Shown here piece by piece: positions 6,817 to 15,856 of a DNA stretch of 32,422 nt. This DNA is from Roseovarius autotrophicus. GTDB lineage: Bacteria; Pseudomonadota; Alphaproteobacteria; Rhodobacterales; Rhodobacteraceae. The stretch spans positions 1 through 32,422 of the forward strand of contig NZ_JAGQDH010000027.1 in NCBI RefSeq assembly GCF_018069895.1, in the 5' to 3' direction. The first letter of the stretch is position 1. Every line of letters begins with the position of its first letter. The notes under the pieces are model-generated. The model was given only the letters and a program-made list of their open reading frames with translations, did no database searches and was not told the DNA's origin. The position numbers were made by a program, and so were the translations under genes.

Positions 6817-9800
6817 TCAGAAGGTGAGGGTGACGGATCGCCCACTGCCCCGGCCGATCAGGGCCGAAAGCTGATAGATGCGGATAGCGAGGGTGTCGCC
6901 GGGGCCAAGCGGCGCGCCCCAATCGGCGGTCTGTTGGGTGGCGGTGTAGAGGGCGCTGGTCGTGGCAGTCGTCAAGGATCGCTTGACAACTGACCCGTCC
7001 AGAATGTCGACCTCATAGGTCTCGCTCTCTTCGGCGAGAGGCACATCGCCCGCGCCCCAGTTGTCGGCGGCCAGCGCGCGCGACCGCCGCACCCAGCGGA
7101 TCGTCAGATCGCCGGGGCTGCGGGCAAATCGCCACGGCTGTTCGACATGGGCAACCGGGAAGGGGCGCAGTCCAACCCCCTCGGGCGTGAACTCCACTGC
7201 GGTGTAGGTCTCGTCGCTGACCGGCTTCGAGGCCGGGCCAATGCGCCAGTTCCATGGCAGGCCAAGATCGGCCTCGCTGATTGGTAGCGCGGCCAGCGCC
7301 GTATCCAGCACCACGACGCGCGCGCCAGTTGGCACAACATTGGCGATGGCACTTTCCGTGCCGCGCTGGCCCCGCAGCAACCGGGCCAGGCGGTACCGGC
7401 CCGGCGCTATCAATTCCGCGGCCCCGGCCTGAACGATCTCCCATTGCCCAGCGCCGGTCTCGACGGCCAGCGCATTGGCCCCGCCAAAGAGGACTAGATC
7501 GGTGACGCTCTCCAGCGTGCCGGAATAGAGATCGATGACCAGCGCATTGCCCAGATCGAAGCGCGACACCGGCCCGGCATGGAAATCCGCCGCCAGCACG
7601 CCCATGCGGGCCCGCGTGCCAAATGTGGTCAGCAGCGCAAATCCGTCTGTCGCCGCACTGCGGTAGACGGCGATCTCACCCGGCCATGGCCTGGCATGGG
7701 CCGCGACCAAGGGCCGGTGCGCTGGCTGGTCGTCGCGCAGCTGCGGCAAGTCCATGAGTGTGATCTCCGGCGCGCCAAACACCGTGGGCGTCGCGAGCGT
7801 GGTCGGGCGTCGCTCGCCGGGTGGCAGATCATAGACGGCGCGGTCCTGGCGCACGGCGTCAATGCTGCGCAGGTCGGAGTCGGCGATGGACACGAGGCGC
7901 ATTTCCGTCAGGCGGCCATCGTGATCGAGCAGGATCACGTCAGCCGGATCCAGCGCCAGACGCGAGGGCGGCAGACGGAAGGCCGCAGTTTCGCGGCCAA
8001 CCCACGCCTCCATCAGCGCACGACGGCAGCGGCGCTCGGCCTCTTCGGGCGGCACTGCTATCGGGAAGGCCTCGGAGGCGATGCGGGCCGTGTCCACCGT
8101 GATACGCCGGGCCTCGACCTGAGCCGCGTCATAATCCTCGTCGGCGCGGGCGACCTGCCACTTCAGGGCCTGGGGCAGTTCCGTTTCCTGCGCGCGGGTC
8201 AGCTCCATCACATCGCCCGATCCTGACGATGGCGCGACCATGCTGTCGGGGGTGATAGTCACGCTGGCGATCCGGCCGCGCATCAAGAACTTGATACGGC
8301 CCTCGCTTTCCACCGCATCGAACCCGAAATGCCGCGCCAAAGTCCCGAGCGAGGCGCGCGGCGCTTCCAGAGCTGAAATCACATAGCCCTCGACCGCGCC
8401 CCAGAGGGTGGAGACGTCGATCTGTGCCTCGGGCAGCCCGGCGCGCAGGCAGAGATGGCGGACCAATGCCGCCAGCGACACCGCCCCCAGTCGCCCGGTG
8501 AGCCAGTGCCCGAGCCGCCAGTTCGGGCCATCGCTCCAGACATCAATCAGTTCCGGAAAGAACGGATAGGGGCGCGCATCCCAGGTCCAGGCGGCGCTGT
8601 CGGGCAGATGGACCATCGGCGCGCCATAGGCGGAAGACACCGGATTGTTCCCGGCCTTACCCCACCAGAGATAAATGGCTTCCAGATACGCCCGCTGGAT
8701 CGCATCATCGCGCCAGCCGCGCGAGAAGTAGGGCACCTGGCTTTCCGAGGACTTCGGGTCGAAGAACACGTTCGGCTGGTTGGTGCCGCGATCAATCGCC
8801 GGGCAGCCCAGTTCGGTGAACCAGATCGGTTTCGATTGTGGCACCCACGCGGTCGGTGTCCCGCTCTCTACACCGCCTGCACGGTTGAAATGCGCATTTT
8901 GCCACCAGGCGCGCAGGTCCTTGAAGCGGAACACCCATGGCTTGCCCTCGCCGCCATCGGTAATGGGCGTCCGGGTCTGCGCCGCGCGGTCGGCGGCGCT
9001 CGCATAGAACCAGTCAAACCCTTCGCCGCCGGTGATGTTGGATTGCAGATAGGTCCGGTCGTAGATCGCGGGGGCAAGTGCTGCATCGGCATGATCAAAT
9101 CCGTCGCGCCAGTCCGACAGTGGCATGTAGTTATCGATGCCGATGAAGGTGATGCTGGCGTCCGCCCAGAGCGGATCGAGGTGGAAATACACATCGCCCG
9201 ATCCATCGCTGGGATGGTGCCCGAAGTATTCCGACCAGTCGGCGGCATAGCTGATCGCGGTGCCCGCGCCCAGAATGCTGCGCACATCGCCCGCCAGATC
9301 GCGGTAGGCCGCGACCGCCGGATAGGTGTCGGGCCCTGAGCGGATCGTGGTGAGGCCGGGCATCTCCGAGCCGATCAGAAAGGCGTCGACCCCGCCCGCC
9401 ACGGCGCAGAGATGCGCGTAATGCAACACCATCCGGCGCAGGCCCCAGTCGTCCAGAGATCCGGCCCAGCTGACAGCATCCCCGGAGATGCTGAAACTGG
9501 CGGGCGTCGCGCCCCCGAAGAAGGCCGCGACCTGTGCCGCGGCGGCGCTGGTCTTATCCACCGATCCCGCGACCCCCGCCGCAGGCGAAGCGGTGATCCG
9601 CCCGCGCCAAGGGAAAGCTGGCTGGCCTGTCACCGCTTCATTGTCGGACCAGGGGTCGGGCAGGCTGTTGCCGGGCGGCACATCCATCAGAAGGAAGGGG
9701 TAAAAGGTAACCCGCAGCCCGCGCGCCCTGATCTCCCGGATGGCCTGAACCACCGCAAAATCCGCCGGTGTGCCGCCAAAGACCGGGCGGTCTTCACTGT

Positions 9801-10788
9801 CGCGGCTGACCAGCAGCGCGCCTGCCCGCACCACGCCATTCACGGACCAGGCGACGGGCGAGGTGATCTTGACGGGCAGTTCCACACCGGGCCGGATCCT
9901 GCAGTGTCCGGCCCGCAGGTCATCGCCGAACCAGGCCACCACGAGGCTGACGCTTTCGATGCCCGGAACCGAGGCTTGCAGCCGGTCGAGCGCCACGACG
10001 AGATCGGCTGTGTCGGAAATCGCGTTCAGGTTCTCGGCGCGGGTGGCCCCGCTCGGGCCGGAGAGCCGCCGGACGGGCTGCGTGGCGTAGATGAACTCGC
10101 CCGAGGCGGGGATCATCGTGACGGCCTTGACCAGCCCTTCAGCGGTGTCGGGATCGGCCAACGGGCGAAACACCTCGAAGGAGAGCTGCGGCAGGCGGTT
10201 GCCAAAGGCGGAGAGCGCGAGTTCTTCGAACACCACATAGGCGGTGCCGCGATAGGCGGGGGTTTGACCTGCCCCCATCCTGGCGGCAATGAACGGATCG
10301 GGTTCCTGCGCCTCATCGCCGGGATACCAGCGCCAGGTCACGCCCGAGAGATCCATCGGCTTGCCATCGGCCCAGATGCGCCCCACACCGGTCACTTCGC
10401 CCTCCGAGAGTGCCACGGCGAAGGAGGCAAAGTAGAGAAACTCGGTCGTGGTGACCTTTGGCCCGCCGCCCTTGCCACCGCCCTGACGGCTGGTTTTGGT
10501 CTCCTCGCGGAAATCCGTGGCCCAGATGATGTTGCCGCCGATGCGCATCCGGCCAAAGAGGCGCGGGATCACCGCCCCTTCGGTCGAGGAGGTGATGCGC
10601 AGACTGTCGAGGCGCTGGCCTTCGATGCGTTGCGCGGGGGCGAGCGACGAGACGATCCAGTTGTCGACCACCGACCCGATGGATGAGCCGACAAAGCCGC
10701 CGATGGTGGCGGCGCTGACACCAAGGAGGCTGCCGCCGATCGAGCCGCCAATGGCGGTGCCGACGGCACCGAGAACAAGGGTCGCCAT
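6817..10788 (-). CDS. Tail tip hub/'megatron' protein, GTA TIM-barrel and phage tail domains
   Basis: 1323 residues. The N-terminal 50 residues are Gly/Ala-rich and hydrophobic, possibly able to enter membranes. A TIM-barrel-like domain of the GTA type lies at about 435-740 (motifs FIGIDNYMPLSDW, GKPWVFRFKDLRAWW, KPIWFTELGCPAID), followed by a phage tail domain (about 790-950) and beta-rich C-terminal modules. In the Rhodobacter capsulatus GTA the homologous protein forms the tail tip and contacts the cell. The neighbouring NlpC/P60, DUF2163 and DUF2460 genes complete the same four-gene order (gp12 to gp15 in GTA). Whether the barrel is catalytic cannot be judged from sequence. Confidence 0.9.
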   Translation of the reverse strand: MATLVLGAVGTAIGGSIGGSLLGVSAATIGGFVGSSIGSVVDNWIVSSLAPAQRIEGQRLDSLRITSSTEGAVIPRLFGRMRIGGNIIWATDFREETKTSRQGGGKGGGPKVTTTEFLYFASFAVALSEGEVTGVGRIWADGKPMDLSGVTWRWYPGDEAQEPDPFIAARMGAGQTPAYRGTAYVVFEELALSAFGNRLPQLSFEVFRPLADPDTAEGLVKAVTMIPASGEFIYATQPVRRLSGPSGATRAENLNAISDTADLVVALDRLQASVPGIESVSLVVAWFGDDLRAGHCRIRPGVELPVKITSPVAWSVNGVVRAGALLVSRDSEDRPVFGGTPADFAVVQAIREIRARGLRVTFYPFLLMDVPPGNSLPDPWSDNEAVTGQPAFPWRGRITASPAAGVAGSVDKTSAAAAQVAAFFGGATPASFSISGDAVSWAGSLDDWGLRRMVLHYAHLCAVAGGVDAFLIGSEMPGLTTIRSGPDTYPAVAAYRDLAGDVRSILGAGTAISYAADWSEYFGHHPSDGSGDVYFHLDPLWADASITFIGIDNYMPLSDWRDGFDHADAALAPAIYDRTYLQSNITGGEGFDWFYASAADRAAQTRTPITDGGEGKPWVFRFKDLRAWWQNAHFNRAGGVESGTPTAWVPQSKPIWFTELGCPAIDRGTNQPNVFFDPKSSESQVPYFSRGWRDDAIQRAYLEAIYLWWGKAGNNPVSSAYGAPMVHLPDSAAWTWDARPYPFFPELIDVWSDGPNWRLGHWLTGRLGAVSLAALVRHLCLRAGLPEAQIDVSTLWGAVEGYVISALEAPRASLGTLARHFGFDAVESEGRIKFLMRGRIASVTITPDSMVAPSSGSGDVMELTRAQETELPQALKWQVARADEDYDAAQVEARRITVDTARIASEAFPIAVPPEEAERRCRRALMEAWVGRETAAFRLPPSRLALDPADVILLDHDGRLTEMRLVSIADSDLRSIDAVRQDRAVYDLPPGERRPTTLATPTVFGAPEITLMDLPQLRDDQPAHRPLVAAHARPWPGEIAVYRSAATDGFALLTTFGTRARMGVLAADFHAGPVSRFDLGNALVIDLYSGTLESVTDLVLFGGANALAVETGAGQWEIVQAGAAELIAPGRYRLARLLRGQRGTESAIANVVPTGARVVVLDTALAALPISEADLGLPWNWRIGPASKPVSDETYTAVEFTPEGVGLRPFPVAHVEQPWRFARSPGDLTIRWVRRSRALAADNWGAGDVPLAEESETYEVDILDGSVVKRSLTTATTSALYTATQQTADWGAPLGPGDTLAIRIYQLSALIGRGSGRSVTLTF

Positions 10789-10798
10789 GATGAAGCAC

Positions 10799-11242
10799 TC
10801 AGATGTTGCCAGAGCGCGGGAACAGGAAGGCGAAGGCGATCCGCCGCCGCCAGCCGGGGGTGAGCGGTTGCTCGATCACGCCAAGGTGCTCATAGGCGTG
10901 GATGAAGCTCTGGGGTCCGGTCAGGATCCCGACATGTTTGGCGATGGCGCGCGGGACCATGCGAAAGAGCACCAGCGCGCCGGGCGGCGCGTCGGCGGGT
11001 ACTGTTTCCATCATCATGCGGCGCGCCCCCTCGGCCAGCACTTCACGCGGGCCCATCTCACCCCAGTCCCGGCTGTAGGGTGGGATCGGGAAGGGCTCGT
11101 CGCCCACCACCTCGCGCCAGACGCCGCGCGCGAGGCCGAGGCAATCACAGCCGACGCCGCAAAGGCTCGCCTGTTCGTGATAGGGCGTGCCGAGCCAGCG
11201 GCGGGCGGTGGCGATGACACGGGCGGGATCGGCGGTCATCAC
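10799..11242 (-). CDS. NlpC/P60 family tail peptidase
   Basis: 147 residues with the NlpC/P60 signature: GCDCLGL holds the catalytic Cys34, AKHVGIL the His103, and a further His115 may complete the site. It matches the phage/GTA cell-wall peptidase family that sits at the tail tip and opens peptidoglycan during DNA entry (gp14 in the GTA). It overlaps DUF2163 by 4 bp and ends 10 bp before the hub gene. Length is normal for the family. Confidence 0.9.
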   Translation of the reverse strand: MMTADPARVIATARRWLGTPYHEQASLCGVGCDCLGLARGVWREVVGDEPFPIPPYSRDWGEMGPREVLAEGARRMMMETVPADAPPGALVLFRMVPRAIAKHVGILTGPQSFIHAYEHLGVIEQPLTPGWRRRIAFAFLFPRSGNI

Positions 11243-12123
11243 AGGACTTCTCCCTCATGGCTGCCATCTTGCGACGCATATCTGAGGACCGCGTCTTGCC
11301 CCGGGATATGCGGGAAGCCCCGGAAGTTGGGGGTGTTGGCGAACTTGCCCGTGCAGGTGGCGATGCGCTTGTCGCAGCCTGCCCGCGCGATGAAACTGTC
11401 GCCTTCAGCAATGGCGCGGACCGGCGCTTCCAGCAGGGTCAGGGTGGCGATGCCACCCGCCAGCTCATGCGCCAGAACCTCGGTGATGCGCCCGGCATTC
11501 GCCCCGCTGGTCCAGGTGAGGGTTCCGGCAGCAAACCACCCAGCTTCGAAACCGGCGAGGCCCGAGGCCCGGAAGGCGCGGTCGCGCAGCAGGTCGGTCA
11601 CCACGCCTGTGCCCTTGTAGATCGCGTTTTCCAGATCGATGCCGCAGCGCGCATCGCCAAGTTCCGCATCGCATCCCGCCTGAAACGTCCGCCCGACGGT
11701 CTGGCCGAGGAGATGTGCCAGACTGCGCACCTCGGCGACAAAGGCCATCCGGCCGCGCCGGATTTGACCCACCGCGCCGCGGCGCAGGAGCACACGCTGG
11801 TTGGCGTCGGCCCAATTGACCCGCCACAGCTCGACCGCCGCGTTGTCCCAGCGCCCGTCGAGAATGTCGCTCTCCGTGATCCGATCCGAGGTCAGAACGC
11901 CGGTGGCATCCTGTGCATCCACCGCCAGATCGGAGCCCGCGCGGATCTCAGAGGCGGCAAACCCGCTTTCGGGTTCAAACTCCGTGCCGTCAAAACTGAG
12001 GGTGCGATCATGATCGGTGAACCCCAACGCCACGCCATCGGCGCGGGTGATCCGCCAGCACCAGGCGAGCGTGGTCGTGCCATCGTCGAGATGGGCCTGC
12101 AGGTCGGGGGAGAGGGTCTTCAT
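11239..12123 (-). CDS. DUF2163 tail hub protein (GTA gp13-like)
   Basis: 294 residues matching the DUF2163 family of phage tail tip proteins. Four cysteines in two pairs are visible: Cys151 and Cys160 (GCDAELGDARCG), and Cys250 and Cys257 (GCDKRIATCTGKF). The ending GFPHIPGQDAV is typical. In the GTA tail structure the homologue forms the hub, and I recall an iron-sulphur cluster held by cysteines; the four residues here fit that idea but this is family knowledge, not proof. ATGA overlaps join it to both neighbours. Confidence 0.88.
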   Translation of the reverse strand: MKTLSPDLQAHLDDGTTTLAWCWRITRADGVALGFTDHDRTLSFDGTEFEPESGFAASEIRAGSDLAVDAQDATGVLTSDRITESDILDGRWDNAAVELWRVNWADANQRVLLRRGAVGQIRRGRMAFVAEVRSLAHLLGQTVGRTFQAGCDAELGDARCGIDLENAIYKGTGVVTDLLRDRAFRASGLAGFEAGWFAAGTLTWTSGANAGRITEVLAHELAGGIATLTLLEAPVRAIAEGDSFIARAGCDKRIATCTGKFANTPNFRGFPHIPGQDAVLRYASQDGSHEGEVL

Positions 12124-12749
12124 CTGCGGATCTCCACGAGCGGGATAGAGGTGATCGACCCGAGCCGCTCAAGACCGAGGGTGACGTCCAACGTGTCACT
12201 GTCGAAGCGAACGGGCACATCGAACTCAAACCCAGCGGTGATCGGAACGCCTGCGCCGGGGGCGATGGTGAAGGTCACAACGCCGTTGGTGGTATCAACG
12301 CTCCAGCCCGACATCTGCTCCACCCCGTTCAGGGCAAGGCGAACGCTGCCCGCGACCGGCTTTGCAATGGCGCGGGTCCAGTTTTGGGCACCGGAGGCGT
12401 AGTGCTTCAGAAGGGTGAAGCTGGTGACGGCCCCATTGCCGGTGCCGATCAACTGATCGGTTGGGGCGACCGGCTGCGACGGCTGGCTCGATTTGTAGTC
12501 CGCCCAGTCCTTGAAACGAAACCCGTGCAGGCGGCCGTTGCGGGCTTCAAAGAAGGCCACCACCGCTGCCAGATCATCGGCACGGCGGATGCCGTAGGCC
12601 ACATCATAGCGGCGGCGCGAATTGGCCCAACTGGCGTTGCGTTCCTCGTCGCCTGAGGCCAGTTCCACCACCTGTGTGCGCCGTTCCGGCCCGCCGCGCG
12701 CCCCGCGGCTGATATTGTCGGGAAACCGCACCTCATGAAACGCCATCAT
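12120..12749 (-). CDS. DUF2460 distal tail protein (GTA gp12-like)
   Basis: 209 residues beginning MMAFHEVRFPDNISRGARGG, the characteristic start of the DUF2460 family, with the later conserved segment LHGFRFKDWADYKS. Homologues form the distal tail ring linking tail tube and tip. It overlaps the tape measure stop and the DUF2163 start by 4 bp each, indicating translational coupling. Confidence 0.9.
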   Translation of the reverse strand: MMAFHEVRFPDNISRGARGGPERRTQVVELASGDEERNASWANSRRRYDVAYGIRRADDLAAVVAFFEARNGRLHGFRFKDWADYKSSQPSQPVAPTDQLIGTGNGAVTSFTLLKHYASGAQNWTRAIAKPVAGSVRLALNGVEQMSGWSVDTTNGVVTFTIAPGAGVPITAGFEFDVPVRFDSDTLDVTLGLERLGSITSIPLVEIRR

Positions 12750-15193
12750 ATGCCTCTCTGGCCCAGCGACACCGCGCGGGCAATGTCGGCGGCGACCTGT
12801 GTTCTGGACTGCCGGAAGCTGTCGGCGTCACGCGCGTTGATCGTGACATTGACGGCGGGCACGGAGGACTGTCCCTGGCCAAAGCCAGCCGCCTCTCGAC
12901 GCGAGAGCACCCGTTCGCCGCGTTGCAGGATCGCGGGCACCTCGTCGGGGCGCAGCCCGACAAAGCCACCCGAATGCATGCGCGGCGCATTGGCGAAGGC
13001 CAGCGCTGGCACCATGCGACCGGGGCCGGGCGCGCCGACCACGCCGCCTGCGTGCAGGATGTTGGCGAACAATCCACCCGCGCCGCCCAGCGCGCCGGAG
13101 AGCGCATTTGCGATCGGCCCGAGGATGAAGCGCCGCGCCGCCAGCCTTGCCAGATCGGCGATCATCGAGGTGACGAGATCGCGGAAATCCAATTTGCCGG
13201 TTTTGACGAATGTGGCCACGGCGTTCTCGGCACTCTGGAAGGCCCCGACCAGCGCCTGTCCGATATCGCTACCGATCTCGCGGGCCTTGGCGGCATAGTC
13301 GGCCAGCGTGGCGGTGATGGCGGCCCAGCCGGTCAGGGCGGTTTTTGCGCCCTCAGCGGTCGCTGTCCCGGCTGCGCGACCAGCCGCCCCGGCACGACCT
13401 GCGGCATTTCCGGTGTCGTCAAGTTCCTCGCCCAGCGCCGTGGCGGCGGTAACGGCACCGGCCAGTGCGGTTTCGGCCTCTGCCCCACTGCCGGTCATGG
13501 CATCGCGCAGCGCCTGCAAGCTCGCAAGCGGCCGACCGGCGGCATCGGCCAGCATGCCCGCCGCCTCGCGAAACCCATCGGCGCGGGCGCGGGCGTCATC
13601 CGCCATCGCGCCAAGGCCAGGGTCGGGTGGTTCCAGAAATCTGCGCGACAGGGCGGTCGAAAAGGCATCGGCTGCCGCAGTGCCCGCCGCTGTCGCGGCA
13701 CCTTCAAACGGGTTGCTGATCCGGCCCAGCCCGACAGGATCCAGCGTGCCGATCCGCACGCCGCCCTCGCCGGTGGCCCATTCCGGCAGCAGCGCCAGCG
13801 CCGCGTTCAGGCCGTTGATGAAGCGGTTGATGCGGGTGACGACGCCGTTCAGCATCGCCTCGACGCCGGAGATCAGCCCGTTCGCGGCCTGAAACGCAAA
13901 GTCGCCGATGGCACGGGGCAGTCGGTCCCAAATCGCGACAGCGGCATCAAAGGCCCCCTGAAAGATCGCCGCCGTCCGGTCGCCAAAACGCACCACGCCT
14001 GCGATGGTGCCCTCAAGTGCTGACAGACCGGACGCCTTCAGCCCCTCCCAGCCTGCCGCCATGTTGGCAAGGGCTACGTCGAGAGAAAGCCCCATCCGCG
14101 ACCAGACCTCTTTGGCCAGATCACCCAGCAGCCGGACCGCCTCGCCAACCCCGCCCGCCCCGGCGACCAGCCGGGTGAACTGATAGACCAACTCGCCCGC
14201 GCCGACGATCAGCGCGCCAATGCCGGTGCGGATCAGCGCGCCGCGCAGAACGACCAGCGCCGTGGCCAACCCGCGCACCGACAGCGCCGCCATTGCCATG
14301 CCCGCCACCCAGCGCCCGGCCATCAGGCCCGCGAAGGTGGCGGCATAGGTCGTCAGCCGCCCGATGTTGTCGAACAGCCCCTTGATTGCGATGCCGACCG
14401 GCCCGCAGGTGCGTGCGATAGCGGCCAGTGCATTGGCGACAGACTCGAGTGCGGGGGCCGCTGCCACCGCCAGCTGGTTCGAGACCCCGCGCCAGATCAG
14501 CCCCAGTCGCGAGATCGCATCGTTCGTGCGCTCGATCTGGGCGGCATCCTGATCACTGACCACCACCCCGAAATCCTGCACATCGGCGGTGGCTTGCCGC
14601 AAGGTGGCCGTGTCGATCCGGGTGAACACCAGCGCCGCCCGGTCGCCGAACAGCTGCGAGGCGACAGCGGCGCGCTCTGCTTCGGGGACAAACTGGCCCA
14701 GCGCCTCCTGAATGGTGGCGATGCGTTGATCCAGCGGCAGGCGTTGCAGATCCTCGGCCGAGAGCCGCAGGCGGCGCAGGGCCTCCACGGCTGGGCCGGT
14801 CCCGGCGGCCGCCTGGCTCAGCCGCCGCGTCAGCTGCACGGTGGCCTGCTCGACCTGACCCATCGACACACCCGCCAGATCGCCCGCGCGCTCCAGCACC
14901 TGAATGCTGGCCACGGTCGTGCCGAGCGAGGCCGCGAGCTTGGCCTGCGCATCCACCGTCTGCAGCCCCGAGCGGATCATCGCGGCCCCCGCAGCGGCCA
15001 GCGCGGCGGTGGTAGCTGCGGCGGCCAGCGTGGCGCGGCGGGCAAAGGCGGCGACGCGCGCATTGGCCAGATCCATCTCGCGGCTCAGACGGCCAAAGCC
15101 GCGCGCGCCAGCCGCGCCCACACCCTCCAACTCGGCGCGCACCTGGCGGCCGCCTTCCGCCACAAGGCGGACGGACACGCGTCTCTCAGCCAT
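12746..15193 (-). CDS. Tail tape measure protein
   Basis: 815 residues, Ala-rich and mostly helical, with hydrophobic segments in the middle. The C-terminal part shows a lambda tape-measure pattern (FVKTGKLDFRDLVTSMI) and the tail-end block HSGGFVGLRPDEVPAILQRG. Length sets tail length; 815 residues suggests a tail of roughly 120 nm by the usual proportion, which is inference. The start ATG lies inside the last codons of the frameshifted chaperone frame, which stops at 15186, so the two overlap by 8 bp. GGAGG lies 7 nt upstream. Confidence 0.9.
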   Translation of the reverse strand: MAERRVSVRLVAEGGRQVRAELEGVGAAGARGFGRLSREMDLANARVAAFARRATLAAAATTAALAAAGAAMIRSGLQTVDAQAKLAASLGTTVASIQVLERAGDLAGVSMGQVEQATVQLTRRLSQAAAGTGPAVEALRRLRLSAEDLQRLPLDQRIATIQEALGQFVPEAERAAVASQLFGDRAALVFTRIDTATLRQATADVQDFGVVVSDQDAAQIERTNDAISRLGLIWRGVSNQLAVAAAPALESVANALAAIARTCGPVGIAIKGLFDNIGRLTTYAATFAGLMAGRWVAGMAMAALSVRGLATALVVLRGALIRTGIGALIVGAGELVYQFTRLVAGAGGVGEAVRLLGDLAKEVWSRMGLSLDVALANMAAGWEGLKASGLSALEGTIAGVVRFGDRTAAIFQGAFDAAVAIWDRLPRAIGDFAFQAANGLISGVEAMLNGVVTRINRFINGLNAALALLPEWATGEGGVRIGTLDPVGLGRISNPFEGAATAAGTAAADAFSTALSRRFLEPPDPGLGAMADDARARADGFREAAGMLADAAGRPLASLQALRDAMTGSGAEAETALAGAVTAATALGEELDDTGNAAGRAGAAGRAAGTATAEGAKTALTGWAAITATLADYAAKAREIGSDIGQALVGAFQSAENAVATFVKTGKLDFRDLVTSMIADLARLAARRFILGPIANALSGALGGAGGLFANILHAGGVVGAPGPGRMVPALAFANAPRMHSGGFVGLRPDEVPAILQRGERVLSRREAAGFGQGQSSVPAVNVTINARDADSFRQSRTQVAADIARAVSLGQRGI

Positions 15194-15856
15194 CGCGGCC
15201 TCCTTCCATCTGTTCGTTGAGTTTGCGCACCATCACCGCCTCGATCTCGGGCAGCAGTTCGGCGGCGATCAGGGGGTCGATGCCCAACGCCTGCGCCATG
15301 GCGAGGGCCGCGCCCATGTCCCAGCCAAGCACCGCGCCGGGGACCACCCGCAGCTGGCCGCCAAGGCGACCGACCAGATCCCAGACCTGCCAGCCTTCCG
15401 GCGTTCTTGGCCGGTTCAGTCTTGCCGGGCAGTCGGGGCAGGGGCCGGAACAGGCGGCGCAATAGCGGTCGCCCCCGCCGAAGGACCAGTCGGCGAGGGC
15501 GCGGAGCCGTTTTTTTCCGCGTCCAGAATGAGACCCTGCGCGACATAGGAGGTCTGGAACGCCTCAAAGACCGGCCAGATTTCCAGCAGGGCGTCGATGC
15601 CCTCGGGCGTGACTGGCACGGGATTGCCTGCGTCATCGCCCACACCTTCCCAATCCAGCACCGCACGGCGGGCGACGGCTTTGGCCATGGCCAGTGCCAG
15701 GTCTTCCTGACTGGCATCTTCGGACAATGCCTCGATGGTGGCATCGGCGCGGGCCGAGACCATCAGCGCGGTGGTCAGGGGGGCGACCAGCAGGCGCAGG
15801 CCGGGGGCAAGCTCAAGCCATTCGGGGCTGGCGGTCAGGTTCAGGCGGATCATCAA
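15186..15856 (-). CDS. Tail assembly chaperone, -1 frameshift fusion (lambda gpGT-like)
   Basis: The short chaperone frame (116 residues to the slip site) continues in the -1 frame from 15509 to the TGA at 15186, adding 107 residues with no stop, for a 223-residue fusion. The added part reads as genuine protein: a Cys4 motif CAACSGPCPDC (residues 133, 136, 140, 143), then GWQVWDLVGRLGGQLR and an amphipathic C-terminal helix. It has no start codon of its own other than CTG or internal sites. The slip site A AAA AAC is in the proper phase at 15515-15509. A frameshifted chaperone just before the tape measure is a widely conserved feature of long-tailed phages. The possibility of a plain indel mutation cannot be excluded without relatives. 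Confidence 0.8.
15416..15856 (-). CDS. Tail assembly chaperone, short form (lambda gpG-like)
   Basis: 146 residues when translated without shifting. The N-terminal 110 residues are a compact alpha/beta domain (WLELAPGLRLLVAPLTTALM). The unshifted tail after residue 116 is Pro/Ala/Ser-rich and low in information, as expected for a terminator frame of limited function. It overlaps the tail tube stop by 4 bp. Short and long products together should coat the tape measure before tube polymerisation. Assignment rests on position and the slip site, as the sequence itself is not diagnostic. Confidence 0.75.
   Translation of the reverse strand: MMIRLNLTASPEWLELAPGLRLLVAPLTTALMVSARADATIEALSEDASQEDLALAMAKAVARRAVLDWEGVGDDAGNPVPVTPEGIDALLEIWPVFEAFQTSYVAQGLILDAEKNGSAPSPTGPSAGATAIAPPVPAPAPTARQD
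15509..15515 (-). other. Programmed -1 ribosomal frameshift site A AAA AAC
   Basis: Codons GAA AAA AAC (15517-15509) contain the canonical X XXY YYZ heptamer A AAA AAC in phase with the start at 15856. After a -1 slip, reading resumes at CGG CTC CGC. Seven consecutive A stand out in a GC-rich gene. A GC-rich stretch just downstream could form a stimulating structure, not resolved here. Confidence 0.8.

Noticed and set aside
9412..10686. Long open frame of 424 codons on the plus strand
   Set aside because: Lies entirely opposite the conserved tail hub gene; Arg/Gly/Pro-rich composition typical of antisense frames in GC-rich genes.
15085..15744. 219-codon minus-strand frame across chaperone and tape measure
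   Set aside because: Arg/Pro-rich third frame; the true continuation is the -1 frame from 15509, which contains sensible protein sequence.
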